Shown here: positions 1 to 9,325 of the stretch, in pieces
Position numbering within the stretch: the stretch's first letter is position 1
Layout: the number at the start of each line of letters is the position of its first letter
NCBI GenBank assembly: GCA_002492525.1
Contig: DKZA01000008.1
Span: 1 to 64,000 of the forward strand
Length of the DNA stretch: 64,000 nucleotides
From: Lachnospiraceae bacterium UBA7086
GTDB lineage: Bacteria > Bacillota > Clostridia > Lachnospirales > Lachnospiraceae
Direction of reading: 5' to 3'
Translations under genes and position numbers: made by a program
The notes under the pieces: model-generated
Told to the model about the DNA's origin: nothing
What the model saw: the letters and a program-made list of their open reading frames with translations, nothing else
Databases searched by the model: none

Positions 1-91
1 CTGTTTATTTGTCAAGGTTCTGGGCCGCCGCGCTGTTAACAAAGCGCTGTGCGACTTTCATATAATAGCAGATGGATTCTGAGATGTCAAC

Positions 92-120
92 GGGAAAATA
101 TAATTTTCTCCCATTTTTTT
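92..120 (+). terminator. Possible rho-independent terminator, plus strand
   Basis: GGGAAAAT and ATTTTCTCCC can pair with one bulge and are followed by a T-rich run from 113. It would serve a plus-strand gene left of the window. On the minus strand the hairpin lacks a U-run. Confidence 0.35.
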
Positions 121-130
121 CTTTTTTCTC

Positions 131-862
131 TTATTGCAGTCTCAAAGTTGCCTTTTCTTCTTTACCCCGCAGAATAAAATCAATACTTTCTATGCTTATA
201 TCCTGAGGCACTTCCACAATACTGACCAATTCCACGGAAGAACCAGCCGGAATCACATCATCATAAGTCTGCATATCATTTAAAAGCATTGTGGCCAATG
301 CCCCTTTGCTGGCCTCTCCATTGACCGAGACTCTGAATCTGGCTCCATATTGTAGCATGTTCATGGACTGATCTTCATTTCCTGTATTAAGCGCTGAAAA
401 CTTGAGTACCAAAAGCTGTGTTCCGGGTGTCGCATCCATTGAGAAGAAAAGGTCTTCTTCCTCTGACAGGGATGGATAAGAAGCAGCTAATTCATATCCA
501 GTATATTGAATTGCCACATTGGGAATCCCATAATATTCTTCCACGGAAGATATTTGTGGTTCTGTCCCTTCTTCATCCTGGCTCACATCCATAATTTCTG
601 TTGTATCGGGCAATGCTTCCGTCTCTTCTTCCGGTATCGGTTCCGCCGGAAGTTCTTCCAACGCGGGCTCCTCCTCGGCTTTATCATACGCTGATGTATC
701 TACCAGACGGCTCCCATGACTCTTATCATATTTGAGTAATACTCCCACCGCATATTCTGATATCAATTCCGTTTCTTCCTGCGTCAGGTCCGGCATAGCC
801 CCGCATCCTGTCATAAGAAGTGAGGCGGTAATACCACACAGAATCATACCTATCCTTTTCAC
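131..862 (-). CDS. Putative lipoprotein with C-terminal DUF4352-like domain
   Basis: A secreted lipoprotein of about 243 residues of unknown function. I place the start at a GTG (862) rather than the upstream ATG (877), because GGGAG lies 8 bases before the GTG and gives a clean signal: KR, a hydrophobic stretch, then lipobox LMTGC with Cys20. Residues 50-105 are rich in Glu and Pro, a flexible linker. The C-terminal half has beta-strand character with the phrase LVLKFSALNTGNE, as in DUF4352-type immunoglobulin-like domains. Partner unknown. It is separated from the sensor kinase at 1151 by a 288-base gap and is probably transcribed alone. Lipoprotein call firm, domain call tentative. Confidence 0.7.
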   Translation of the reverse strand: MKRIGMILCGITASLLMTGCGAMPDLTQEETELISEYAVGVLLKYDKSHGSRLVDTSAYDKAEEEPALEELPAEPIPEEETEALPDTTEIMDVSQDEEGTEPQISSVEEYYGIPNVAIQYTGYELAASYPSLSEEEDLFFSMDATPGTQLLVLKFSALNTGNEDQSMNMLQYGARFRVSVNGEASKGALATMLLNDMQTYDDVIPAGSSVELVSIVEVPQDISIESIDFILRGKEEKATLRLQ

Positions 863-1150
863 ATCCATATCTCCCATCTATATAGTATAGTAATATATCT
901 TTAAATACTGTAATTTAATGATTTCTTGACAAAAATATCTAAATACTTCTTACTTCCTCTCTGGTAAAGCGTTTCTTATACGATATTCGCATAATATTTC
1001 TTCAGATAACTTCTAATATCTTGTGGTGCAATAAGACGCAGGCTACTTAAGAGTCTGCGTCTATTATACCGTACTATTTCTATTCTTACAAGTCAAAACC
1101 GCACACAGTTACCCGCCGTATCCCATAGGTATAATATGACATTCCCGGTA
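863..1150. other. Intergenic region with one hairpin
   Basis: There is no gene here. At 1034-1062 the arms AGACGCAG and CTGCGTCT form a hairpin after the sensor kinase gene on the minus strand. The trailing U-run is poor, so termination is uncertain. The rest is AT-rich and probably holds the promoter of the lipoprotein gene. Confidence 0.45.
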
Positions 1151-2617
1151 TTATGCCGCATCCAACACAAACCAGAACTCCACACCATTATCATAGTTGA
1201 TTACGCCATACTGTTGATTCATAGATTCCATGATTGCTTTGACAATCGAAAGACCGATGCCGCTTCCTCCATATTCTCTTGTCCTTGCTTTATCCACTTT
1301 ATAAAACTTTTCCCACAGATGCTCTATGCTTTCCTGCGGAATGGGTTCTCCCGTGTTGAATACAGAGATGCGCACACTTTGCTCCGTCTTTTGTATCTTA
1401 ATATCAATAATTTTATCTCCCGCCGTATGATTGATCGCGTTGGTAAAATAATTTGCAAACACTTCTTCTACTTTAAATTCATCTCCCCAGACATAAACCG
1501 GTTCATAATCCTCCATACGGACAGAAACTTTATTCTGCTTTAACAAAATATCGCAGGATACAATATAGTTTTTGACAAGCGCCGTCACATCAAACCGCTC
1601 CATATTAACGACCTCGCTGCCTGACTCCAACTGATTCAAAGTCAAAAGTTTTTTGACCATGGTATTCATCTTGGCCGCTTCATCCATAATCACATCACAA
1701 TAAAATTCCCGGCTTTCCGCGTCATCATTGATACCTTCTCTCAGCCCCTCCGCATAACCTTGTATCAATGCAATCGGCGTTTTTAATTCATGGGAAACAT
1801 TAGAGAGAAACTCTCTTCGCATCTCATCCACTTTATCTTTTTTCTCAATATCTTTTAAAAGTTCATTATTTGCTGTCTTTAATTCAGATATCGTCTCTTC
1901 CAATGCTTCCGACAGTTCATTGATATTATTGCCTAAAACTGCGATCTCTGTTTTATCATCCCCCGTGTATTTTGCTTCAAAATCCAAATGTTTCATACGT
2001 TCGGAAATTTTAGCCAGTTCCAGAATAGGCTTGGTAAATCTGTTGGACAGCCAGAGCACCAGCAAAGCGCTGGTCAGAACAGCTACCATACCTACATATG
2101 CAAGAAATCTGTTTGAGATAGACACGCTCTCCTGAATTCCTTCCAATGCACTTCGCAGCATAAAAAGATATCCGTTGTCAAGCATCCCCCACATTTCAAT
2201 ATACTCTGTCTGGGTCCTGTAATCCTTGACCACCTGCATCTTATAATCATCTGTATTTAATAGAAGGTTCTCTTCATTCACTCCCAGGAAAATATGATCA
2301 AGCAGCTGTTTTAATACTGTTTCCGGATCATTCATAGAAAACTTAACTGCCTGTGATTCTGCATCTACCACAAGCACCTGAATATTATATTTCTCCCGGA
2401 TTTTCTGTAATTCAATATCATAGTCCTCCGTGGCAATATCTCCTGCACTGGAAGCCTCATTGATACTGACATAAGCCTGCACCAACGCCTTTTGTTTTTT
2501 ATTGATGTAATATGTGCCAAGCAGTGTTGTATTTAAAATAAGACACAACAAAATGGTTCCTGTAACCAAGGCCAGAAGAACCACTGCGAACTGCCTTTTC
2601 ATAGAATATTTCATCAT
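1151..2617 (-). CDS. Membrane sensor histidine kinase (HAMP, HisKA, HATPase)
   Basis: A two-component sensor kinase of about 488 residues. I prefer the start at 2617 (MMKYSM...), preceded by AGGTGGAG, over the longer in-frame ATG at 2659. One membrane helix lies near residues 8-32, an extracellular sensor region follows to about 155, and a second helix (AVLTSALLVLWLSN) leads into HAMP. The phospho-acceptor is the His in SNVSHELKTP near residue 275. The N box (NYFTNAINHT) and G box (GGSGIGLSIVK) are intact. No response regulator is adjacent; the nearest is at 12339. It is divergent from the diguanylate cyclase at 2771. Kinase identity is sure, the signal is unknown. Confidence 0.88.
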   Translation of the reverse strand: MMKYSMKRQFAVVLLALVTGTILLCLILNTTLLGTYYINKKQKALVQAYVSINEASSAGDIATEDYDIELQKIREKYNIQVLVVDAESQAVKFSMNDPETVLKQLLDHIFLGVNEENLLLNTDDYKMQVVKDYRTQTEYIEMWGMLDNGYLFMLRSALEGIQESVSISNRFLAYVGMVAVLTSALLVLWLSNRFTKPILELAKISERMKHLDFEAKYTGDDKTEIAVLGNNINELSEALEETISELKTANNELLKDIEKKDKVDEMRREFLSNVSHELKTPIALIQGYAEGLREGINDDAESREFYCDVIMDEAAKMNTMVKKLLTLNQLESGSEVVNMERFDVTALVKNYIVSCDILLKQNKVSVRMEDYEPVYVWGDEFKVEEVFANYFTNAINHTAGDKIIDIKIQKTEQSVRISVFNTGEPIPQESIEHLWEKFYKVDKARTREYGGSGIGLSIVKAIMESMNQQYGVINYDNGVEFWFVLDAA

Positions 2618-2770
2618 CAAACTCCACCTTTTTTGTAACGTTAGCATTTCATCTTTCATTTGTCAATATCCTCACATGCCGAAGAATTGACTTCCGGAAT
2701 TACCCTTGTTATAATTATTACGAAATATTGAATGTCTAAAACCAGATTGACATTTTCAGGGGGAACTCCA

Positions 2771-4192
2771 TTGAAACAAAAATCTAGGTATATCTGGACT
2801 AACATAAAATTGGTGTGTACAATTGTTCCTATTGTCCTTTTCATGATTGTGATTTATTTCGTTTTGGTAAGAAATGAGATCGTATCCTTATCCAAAGCAA
2901 AGCTTGCTCTGGAATCTCAGAACTATGCGGAAGATATCAGCACCTGGGCAGACTCTGTCCTAAATGAAATGACCATCTACAAGTCTATGGTGGAAAAAAT
3001 CGGACTGGACAACGAAGAAACTTACGAAATGATGGCAACCAGCGCCGGTACACACAGTGCCTATCCCTATGGACTGTATATAGGAGACGAGCAGGGCAAC
3101 TACTATGATTCCTCAGGCTGGATTCCCGGGGATGACTTTGTGGTAACGGAACGTGACTGGTATAAGGAAGGTTTGGCGCATGATTCCTTTGCCTTTGGTG
3201 AGCCTTATGTAGATGCCATGACTGGCGGGACCTGCGTGAGCGCGACTGCCAGACTTCACACAGGCTCCACGATAAGTGTAATGGCGGCTGACGTTTATCT
3301 GGATTATGCTGCCCAACTGGTCAATGAAATCACCGAAAGTGAGATTGAGACTGCTTTTTTTGTAACCAAAGAAAGCCGGCTGATCCTGGCGGACTCCGAT
3401 TCCACCATGGTGGGAAATACTTTGTCCCCTGAAACAGATTCTCTGTTATACCAAAATGTTAACCGCCTGTTGGATGCAGAGGTAATTGGACAAAGGGAAG
3501 TTTTCGGCGATAATGCCAGTATCTATTATGTCAATATCAATATGATCGAGGATACTGACTGGTATTTCGTGACGTGCATGAACCAAAAAGTAGTGGATAA
3601 AAATCTCTGGAAAATAGAATTTCCCATGCTGATTGTAGCAATCACCTCTGCGTTGCTTTTGTTTGCCGTAACCTCCAAATTTTCACAGGAAATGAATAGC
3701 ATCCGCAAGAAAGCGAAACGAGATCCTCTGACCAATCTGTGGAATCGGAACGGTTTTGAAGAATGTATCCGCTTGGCTTTAGAAGAAAATCCGGGACAGG
3801 GGCTTCTTCTCATTATCGACATGGATAATTTCAAGCTGGTCAATGACCAGCTTGGGCACCCAGTAGGGGATAAAGTATTACAGGATTTCAGCTGTCTTCT
3901 GGAATCATATTTTAACCGTAATAAGGATGTCGTCTCCCGCCTGGGAGGAGATGAATTTGCTGTCTTTATTGGACGAAACATCTCCGTCGCCGAAGCAGAA
4001 GCCATGCTGAACAAATTTATCGGTCTGGTACACCAGCATCTGGATGATAAATATCCGGCCCAAAATCTATCCGCCAGCATTGGTGCTGCATTTGCATCCC
4101 ATAACGAATCTTATAACTTCTTATATCAAAACGCAGACAAAGCGTTATATGAAGCTAAAGAGAACGGAAAAAACGGTTTCCATATACGCTGA
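2771..4192 (+). CDS. Membrane diguanylate cyclase, dCache sensor plus GGDEF
   Basis: It makes cyclic di-GMP from two GTP in response to an external signal. I take TTG at 2771 as the start because AGGGGG sits 7 bases upstream; the upstream ATG at 2732 has no ribosome site. Membrane helix 1 is near residues 10-35 and helix 2 (MLIVAITSALLLFAV) near 295, flanking a periplasmic-type dCache region. The GGDEF motif is intact near residue 395 and is preceded by RNKD at the inhibitory I-site spacing (RxxD), so product feedback is expected. It ends 8 bases before the convergent RND pump gene. Active cyclase likely. Confidence 0.88.
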   Translation: MKQKSRYIWTNIKLVCTIVPIVLFMIVIYFVLVRNEIVSLSKAKLALESQNYAEDISTWADSVLNEMTIYKSMVEKIGLDNEETYEMMATSAGTHSAYPYGLYIGDEQGNYYDSSGWIPGDDFVVTERDWYKEGLAHDSFAFGEPYVDAMTGGTCVSATARLHTGSTISVMAADVYLDYAAQLVNEITESEIETAFFVTKESRLILADSDSTMVGNTLSPETDSLLYQNVNRLLDAEVIGQREVFGDNASIYYVNINMIEDTDWYFVTCMNQKVVDKNLWKIEFPMLIVAITSALLLFAVTSKFSQEMNSIRKKAKRDPLTNLWNRNGFEECIRLALEENPGQGLLLIIDMDNFKLVNDQLGHPVGDKVLQDFSCLLESYFNRNKDVVSRLGGDEFAVFIGRNISVAEAEAMLNKFIGLVHQHLDDKYPAQNLSASIGAAFASHNESYNFLYQNADKALYEAKENGKNGFHIR

Positions 4193-4200
4193 GCTGTTAA

Positions 4201-7200
4201 TTACTGATTTTTCTTCTCTTCCTTTGCCGCCAATCTCGCTTCTTTCTTTCTCTGTCTCTTTTCCTTGCGGCTCCTCTTATCTATGATCAGGTAGAATGTA
4301 GGCATGAGCAGAAGAATCAGAATGGTGGATGCTATCAACCCGCCGATAATGACTAGCGCCATACCTTCCATCATGACGGATCCCTCTCCAATTCCCAACG
4401 CCATCGGAACCATGGATAAAATTGTCGTCAATGTAGTCATCAAAATCGGCCGCAGTCTCAACTGTCCGCTCTGGATCAAAGCTTCTTCCAACGGCATTTC
4501 CTCCCGCAGTCGGTTTGCCGTATCCACATACAGAATACCGTTATTCACTACAATACCCACCAACATCAGCACACCCATAAGGGAAACCATACTGAGGGTG
4601 GACCTGGTAAGATACAACAGTCCAAAAGAGCCGATCAACGCAAAGGGAATACTCATCATCACCATGATAGAAAATCTTGGCGATTCAAACTGCATGGCCA
4701 TTACCAGGAAAATAAGGAATACCGCTACAAATATAGCTGTGATGATTGCCGTAAATTCATCAATCATCATATCATCCATCATAGTAGTTGTCCGGGAAAC
4801 ACCTCTTGGCAGGACCATTTGTTCCATAGCCTCATCGGCCGCTTCCTGTGCCGTATACTTGGCATCATCGGTGGTGTTCGCTGTCACTGCCACTTGATAA
4901 ATACCATCCACACGGGTCAGCGTGACTGGAGAATCCACATATTCTACCGAAGCGACCTCCGCCAAAGGCACCTGGCTTCCATAAGGTGTTGTCAAAGTGA
5001 TATTCAGAAGGTCATTCATATTGTCAAATTCACCCTCCGGATACTCTACACGCACGGAAAATTCTTCTCCGCTTCTGGTCAGCTTCGCAGCCTCTGTACC
5101 GCTTAAAGTATTATACATTTCTCCAGCCACCTGCATAGGCGGCAGTCCCACTGCCATACTCTTTAAGGGATCGATAACTACTTTCGCCTGCGTAGACGCA
5201 TCAGACATATTGGAAGATGTCTGCAAAACTCCCGGAATCTGCTGCAGCATCTGCTGTACCTGCTTAGATGCTGCTTTCAGATCACCCAGATCGCGTCCTT
5301 CCAGATCTATCTCGATACCGCTGCCCATCATGCTGGTCATACTGGCACCAGTTGCCTGAATACTGATATCCATATTCGTCTTATCGGCAAGCGCTCTGGT
5401 ATAATCTTCAATAGCCTCGCCCGTAGATAATTCGCAGTCGTCGGAAAGATAAGCCGTCAACGTTGCTGTGGATCCGGAAATACTAAAAGAATAACGGCCC
5501 ACATTCTCATCCGCCGCAGCCATCTCTTCCAGGAATTTCGACTGCTCCTCTATTACATCCATCTTCGTACCGGACCGAAAACTTGCCGTGATGGAAAAAG
5601 CGCCTTCATCCATACTGGGCATCAGCTCCGTATGGATATGACTGACCAACATAAATGCCGCCACCAGAAGGAATACCGCAACGCAGACCACCAATCCCTT
5701 CCTGGGTAATAATCTACGCAGCAGTCTGTCATAGCCGCTGTTTATTTTGCGCAGCATTTTATTAATCGGCAGTTCTTTCTTCTCCACCGGCTTAAACTTG
5801 GCAAAAAGAAGCGGAATGATGGTCATTGCCATCACCAGAGATGATAACATGGCCATGATAATCGTCATACCCAGTTCCGAAAATAACTGGCCCGACAATC
5901 CTTTCATCGTACTTAAGGGCATATACACCACAACAGTAGTAATCGTTGAGGCCACAATAGAAGCGGTTACTACACTGGTCCCCTTAAGTGCCGATTCCTG
6001 ATACTCCCCCGTCTCATCCTTTAACCGAAAACAGCTCTCCAACACCACAATAGAACTGTCCACCATCATACCAATGGCTATCACAAGTGCTCCCATTGTG
6101 ACAACATTGAAAGTAAAACCGAGCATGTTCATGCCAATCATGGTAGCAAACAAAGAAATTGGCATGGAACTTCCCACGATCAGGCTGGCCCTTAAATCTC
6201 CGAAAAAGAGAAATAACACCAACATAGAAAAAACAATTCCCAAAAGCAATGTGTTGCCAACTGATGAAAGAGAAGACTGAATCATGTCACTGGCATTATA
6301 AATAATACTGATGTCCACTGTATCATTGTCTGCCTGCAGTCTCTCCAATGCACGCTCCACATCTCTTGTCACATCCACCGTACCATAACTTTTCTTCTTG
6401 GTAATCGCAACGGTGATATTTTCCTGACTGTTATATCTGCTTATACTGGACGCATCCTTCTGACTTTCGCTGACAACCGCTATCTCCGAAAGGGGAATGA
6501 TCTGTCCTTTGGCTGTGGTAATCGGAATATTCTGGATCTGCACCACCCCTGAAATATCCGCACTGCTGGATACGGCAATATCCTGGGAACCCTGACTCAC
6601 ATTTCCGGCCGGAATCGTGAAATCCATGGAACCTATGGTCTGCGCAATCGTACTCATGGATAGCCCATATTGCTTCATAGCCTGGGAATTCAATTGTACT
6701 CTGATATAATTTTCCCGTCCGCCATATACAGATACATCCGCCACACCGGAAATCGTCTCCAGTTCTGTCACCAGCGTGTCATTGACATAGCTTAACACAT
6801 CACTGTCTCCCACGGCTGTGACAGAAATATCCATGGTCTCCATCTGATCCATGGCCATCTCTATGACCATGGGTTCATTCACATCCTCCGGCATCGACGC
6901 CTTCGCCGAATCAAGAGCCGTCTTCAAATCCATATAGGCATCTTTTAAATCTGTTCCATACTCATACTGAAACATGACCATGGACATATTCTCTGCAGAC
7001 TGGGAAGTATAGGTGGTCACACCGCTCTGCTCAGAACCGGCCGCTTCCACTTCTTTCGTCACCAGTTCCTCCACGCTCTCCGGATCTGCCCCAGGATAAA
7101 TCGTATATACCAAAAGCATAGGCAGTTCCATATCCGGTGTCAATTCCAGACGGAATCCCGCCACAGACGACAGGCCGAAAACCACCAGCGCCAGTATGAT

Positions 7201-7248
7201 CATTGCTATGGATACCGGTCTTTTTATGGCTAATTTCGTCAAACTCAT
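4201..7248 (-). CDS. RND-family efflux transporter, inner-membrane pump
   Basis: A 1015-residue proton-driven RND pump of the AcrB/SwrC type. The N-terminus KLAIKRPVSIAMIILALVVFG is typical, and there are two large extracytoplasmic loops and about 12 membrane helices. Helix 4 reads GMMVDSSIVVLE: the first proton-relay Asp is kept but the second position, Asp in AcrB, is Ser. The C-terminus is a Lys/Arg/Glu-rich tail. The gene overlaps the adaptor gene by 4 bases (ATGA), so translation is coupled. No outer-membrane channel gene is present, as expected in a monoderm. Substrate unknown: drugs, peptides or lipids are all possible. Confidence 0.92.
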   Translation of the reverse strand: MSLTKLAIKRPVSIAMIILALVVFGLSSVAGFRLELTPDMELPMLLVYTIYPGADPESVEELVTKEVEAAGSEQSGVTTYTSQSAENMSMVMFQYEYGTDLKDAYMDLKTALDSAKASMPEDVNEPMVIEMAMDQMETMDISVTAVGDSDVLSYVNDTLVTELETISGVADVSVYGGRENYIRVQLNSQAMKQYGLSMSTIAQTIGSMDFTIPAGNVSQGSQDIAVSSSADISGVVQIQNIPITTAKGQIIPLSEIAVVSESQKDASSISRYNSQENITVAITKKKSYGTVDVTRDVERALERLQADNDTVDISIIYNASDMIQSSLSSVGNTLLLGIVFSMLVLFLFFGDLRASLIVGSSMPISLFATMIGMNMLGFTFNVVTMGALVIAIGMMVDSSIVVLESCFRLKDETGEYQESALKGTSVVTASIVASTITTVVVYMPLSTMKGLSGQLFSELGMTIIMAMLSSLVMAMTIIPLLFAKFKPVEKKELPINKMLRKINSGYDRLLRRLLPRKGLVVCVAVFLLVAAFMLVSHIHTELMPSMDEGAFSITASFRSGTKMDVIEEQSKFLEEMAAADENVGRYSFSISGSTATLTAYLSDDCELSTGEAIEDYTRALADKTNMDISIQATGASMTSMMGSGIEIDLEGRDLGDLKAASKQVQQMLQQIPGVLQTSSNMSDASTQAKVVIDPLKSMAVGLPPMQVAGEMYNTLSGTEAAKLTRSGEEFSVRVEYPEGEFDNMNDLLNITLTTPYGSQVPLAEVASVEYVDSPVTLTRVDGIYQVAVTANTTDDAKYTAQEAADEAMEQMVLPRGVSRTTTMMDDMMIDEFTAIITAIFVAVFLIFLVMAMQFESPRFSIMVMMSIPFALIGSFGLLYLTRSTLSMVSLMGVLMLVGIVVNNGILYVDTANRLREEMPLEEALIQSGQLRLRPILMTTLTTILSMVPMALGIGEGSVMMEGMALVIIGGLIASTILILLLMPTFYLIIDKRSRKEKRQRKKEARLAAKEEKKNQ

Positions 7249-9101
7249 TCTGCGCCTCCATCACCTGTTGTGATATCTCCGGCTTCCAGATTCTCGCCGC
7301 TTTGTACCGATATCTCTGCCCCGTCCCGTAAATTTGCCGACCAACTGGTAATCAGCACATCGTCCACACTCAGGCCGGACAACACGGTAATGGTCTCGGC
7401 ATCAAAAATACCTGTCTCCACATCCCGGCGTTTGGCCATACCGCCCTCTGCCACATAAACATAAGGCTGGCTGTCATCGTAATAGACTGCATCATAGGGA
7501 ATTAAAAGCGCCTCATTCTGGCTGTATGTATCCGCAATCACTTTCACACTGCTGCCTGTGAGCAGGCTGTCATCCGGCGTACTCACACAGGATTTAATAG
7601 CAAACAGTCCCGTATTCTGGTCGATCATCGTACCGATTTCCGTAATCGTCGCATCATACTGTTTTCCGTTCCGATCCACCTGTATCTTCTGTCCTATCCG
7701 CAATGTATTGCGAATACCCTCACTGACGTTGAAGGTAACAGTCATCGTATTCTTATTGGAAATCACAAAAGCCGGCCCGTTAGGCGTAGCAAAATCGTGT
7801 TCCTTCACATTGACCGCCTCTATCACTCCGTCGATGGGCGCTGTCAGTGTATACATATCCAGCTGGTACTCCGCACTGTCAATGGCAACTTTCGCTCCTT
7901 CTGCTCCCACTTTGGCAGAATTGACTGTAGCCGCCGCAGAATCAACTCCCAAAGCCGCCGTTTTCTTGCTGGCATCCTGTACCGGCGTGGTATCAATGTT
8001 GAGACTGGCCTCTGTCATATTTTTAATGGCCTCTGTCTGTTCCAGATTCTTATAGGTATCAGACAGTGTATCATTCAGCTTTTCCTGCCCTTCTTCAATA
8101 GATTCTATGCCTGCCTTGACCTGTTCATAGGCGGATTCTGTCTGCGATACTGCCGACTGAGCGGAGGACATGGCCGCTCTGGCATTATTTAATGATTCTT
8201 TATAATATTCTATCTCTTTTTCTGCCGTCTTTAATTCATCCCCTGCAGTTCTCAAAGCCGTCTTCGCATCTTCTACTGCTGTTTTATAACTTCCTTCATT
8301 TCCCCCAAACTGACTATCAATAATCTCCTGTTTTGCCGCATCATCTCCCGGCTCCAATGCCGTAACGGTAGCCACCGCTCTCTGATACGCAGCCTGCTTT
8401 TCATCATATTTATAAGCCTCTATCGTTGCATTATACGCGGCCTGCGCCTGACCATACGCCGCTTCCGCCTGCTCCGCATAAGCACTGGCCTGGTTCTTTG
8501 CTTTCTTCAGATCACTTTTCTGATCCTTCGCATCTCTCTTATCCTCATCCAGATCCGCCATCTGCTCATTGATATCATCGATACCGCTGTTGATCGTGTC
8601 AATCTGAATCTGCATCTGATACAACTGCAAGTCCTTCTGTCTCTGGGTCTGCTCGTTCTGCACATCAATCTGGGCAAGCGCACTTTCATACTGGGCCTGC
8701 GCAATCTCATAGCCTACCTCTGCCGCATCCACATTGGCCTCCACGCTCTCATACTGAGCCTGGGCACTGGCAAGCTGCAATTCGGCCGCCTCGGAATCAA
8801 GTTTACATAACTGTTGTCCTGCAGATACCGTATCACCTACCGCTACATCGGCACTTAACACCTCAGCCGACACTAAGGGAATCACATACACAAACTCCTC
8901 GGGGCTTACCGTACCTACGAATTCATTTTTTAACGTAAGTGCTCCAGCCTCCGGACTTTGCACCTCAACGGGTATCGCTTCACTAATCGTCTCACCCTCT
9001 ACTGTCTCTTCACCACAGCCCGTGATCATCATGCCCGCACACACTGATGCAAGCAGAATAGATAACGCCCTGCGAGGAAATTTTATGTACCGTTTCTTCA
9101 T
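7245..9101 (-). CDS. RND adaptor (membrane fusion protein), lipoprotein, long coiled coil
   Basis: The periplasmic-adaptor-type partner of the downstream pump. The ATG at 9101 is preceded by GAAAGGAC, so the protein is 618 residues rather than the longer in-frame reading. A signal with lipobox MITGC (Cys29) should anchor it to the membrane. A split lipoyl/beta-barrel region flanks an unusually long Ala/Gln/Glu-rich helical hairpin, roughly residues 95-390. That makes it well over 200 residues longer than usual adaptors of this family. The barrel region (TAPIDGVIEAVNVKEHD) follows near 430. In a monoderm the hairpin may span the thick wall, which is inference. Confidence 0.88.
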   Translation of the reverse strand: MKKRYIKFPRRALSILLASVCAGMMITGCGEETVEGETISEAIPVEVQSPEAGALTLKNEFVGTVSPEEFVYVIPLVSAEVLSADVAVGDTVSAGQQLCKLDSEAAELQLASAQAQYESVEANVDAAEVGYEIAQAQYESALAQIDVQNEQTQRQKDLQLYQMQIQIDTINSGIDDINEQMADLDEDKRDAKDQKSDLKKAKNQASAYAEQAEAAYGQAQAAYNATIEAYKYDEKQAAYQRAVATVTALEPGDDAAKQEIIDSQFGGNEGSYKTAVEDAKTALRTAGDELKTAEKEIEYYKESLNNARAAMSSAQSAVSQTESAYEQVKAGIESIEEGQEKLNDTLSDTYKNLEQTEAIKNMTEASLNIDTTPVQDASKKTAALGVDSAAATVNSAKVGAEGAKVAIDSAEYQLDMYTLTAPIDGVIEAVNVKEHDFATPNGPAFVISNKNTMTVTFNVSEGIRNTLRIGQKIQVDRNGKQYDATITEIGTMIDQNTGLFAIKSCVSTPDDSLLTGSSVKVIADTYSQNEALLIPYDAVYYDDSQPYVYVAEGGMAKRRDVETGIFDAETITVLSGLSVDDVLITSWSANLRDGAEISVQSGENLEAGDITTGDGGAE

Positions 9102-9235
9102 TGTATGACCATGTCCTTTCCGTAAAACTGCTGTCCTCGCACATTCATTTTTTAGAATACATTTTTTCCGGCAAAAATCAAGGGTATCATCGTACATTTA
9201 AGACTTTTTTTATAAAAAGAGGAAAAATTTACTTC

Positions 9236-9281
9236 GTGAAATCTGCTTCGCAGCCTTGGATAAACGGAAGAATTTCCCATA
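9236..9281. repeat. Short GC-rich palindromic repeat, copy A
   Basis: It contains CTGCTTCGCAG followed by GATAAACGGAAGAATTTCCCAT. It closely matches copy B at 39933-39977 and more loosely the copy at 29407. It lies just past the T-run of the hybrid kinase terminator, as read on the minus strand. Confidence 0.6.
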
Positions 9282-9283
9282 AT

Positions 9284-9323
9284 AAAAAACCGACTCCGCC
9301 AGCAGACGGAAATCGGTTTTTTC
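9284..9323 (-). terminator. Rho-independent terminator after hybrid kinase gene
   Basis: The arms AAAAACCGA and TCGGTTTTTT, plus CCG/CGG inside, form a hairpin just after the stop codon at 9326, with a T-run on the minus strand. The A-run on the other arm would also make it work on the plus strand. Confidence 0.8.
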
Positions 9324-9325
9324 TT

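Noticed and set aside
1..130. TTGACA-like hexamer on the minus strand near position 11, considered as a promoter for a gene left of the window.
   Set aside because: No -10 element can be checked because the sequence ends; too little evidence.
4304..6280. Several long plus-strand open frames over the RND pump gene.
   Set aside because: They run antisense to a clearly conserved transporter and show no family features.
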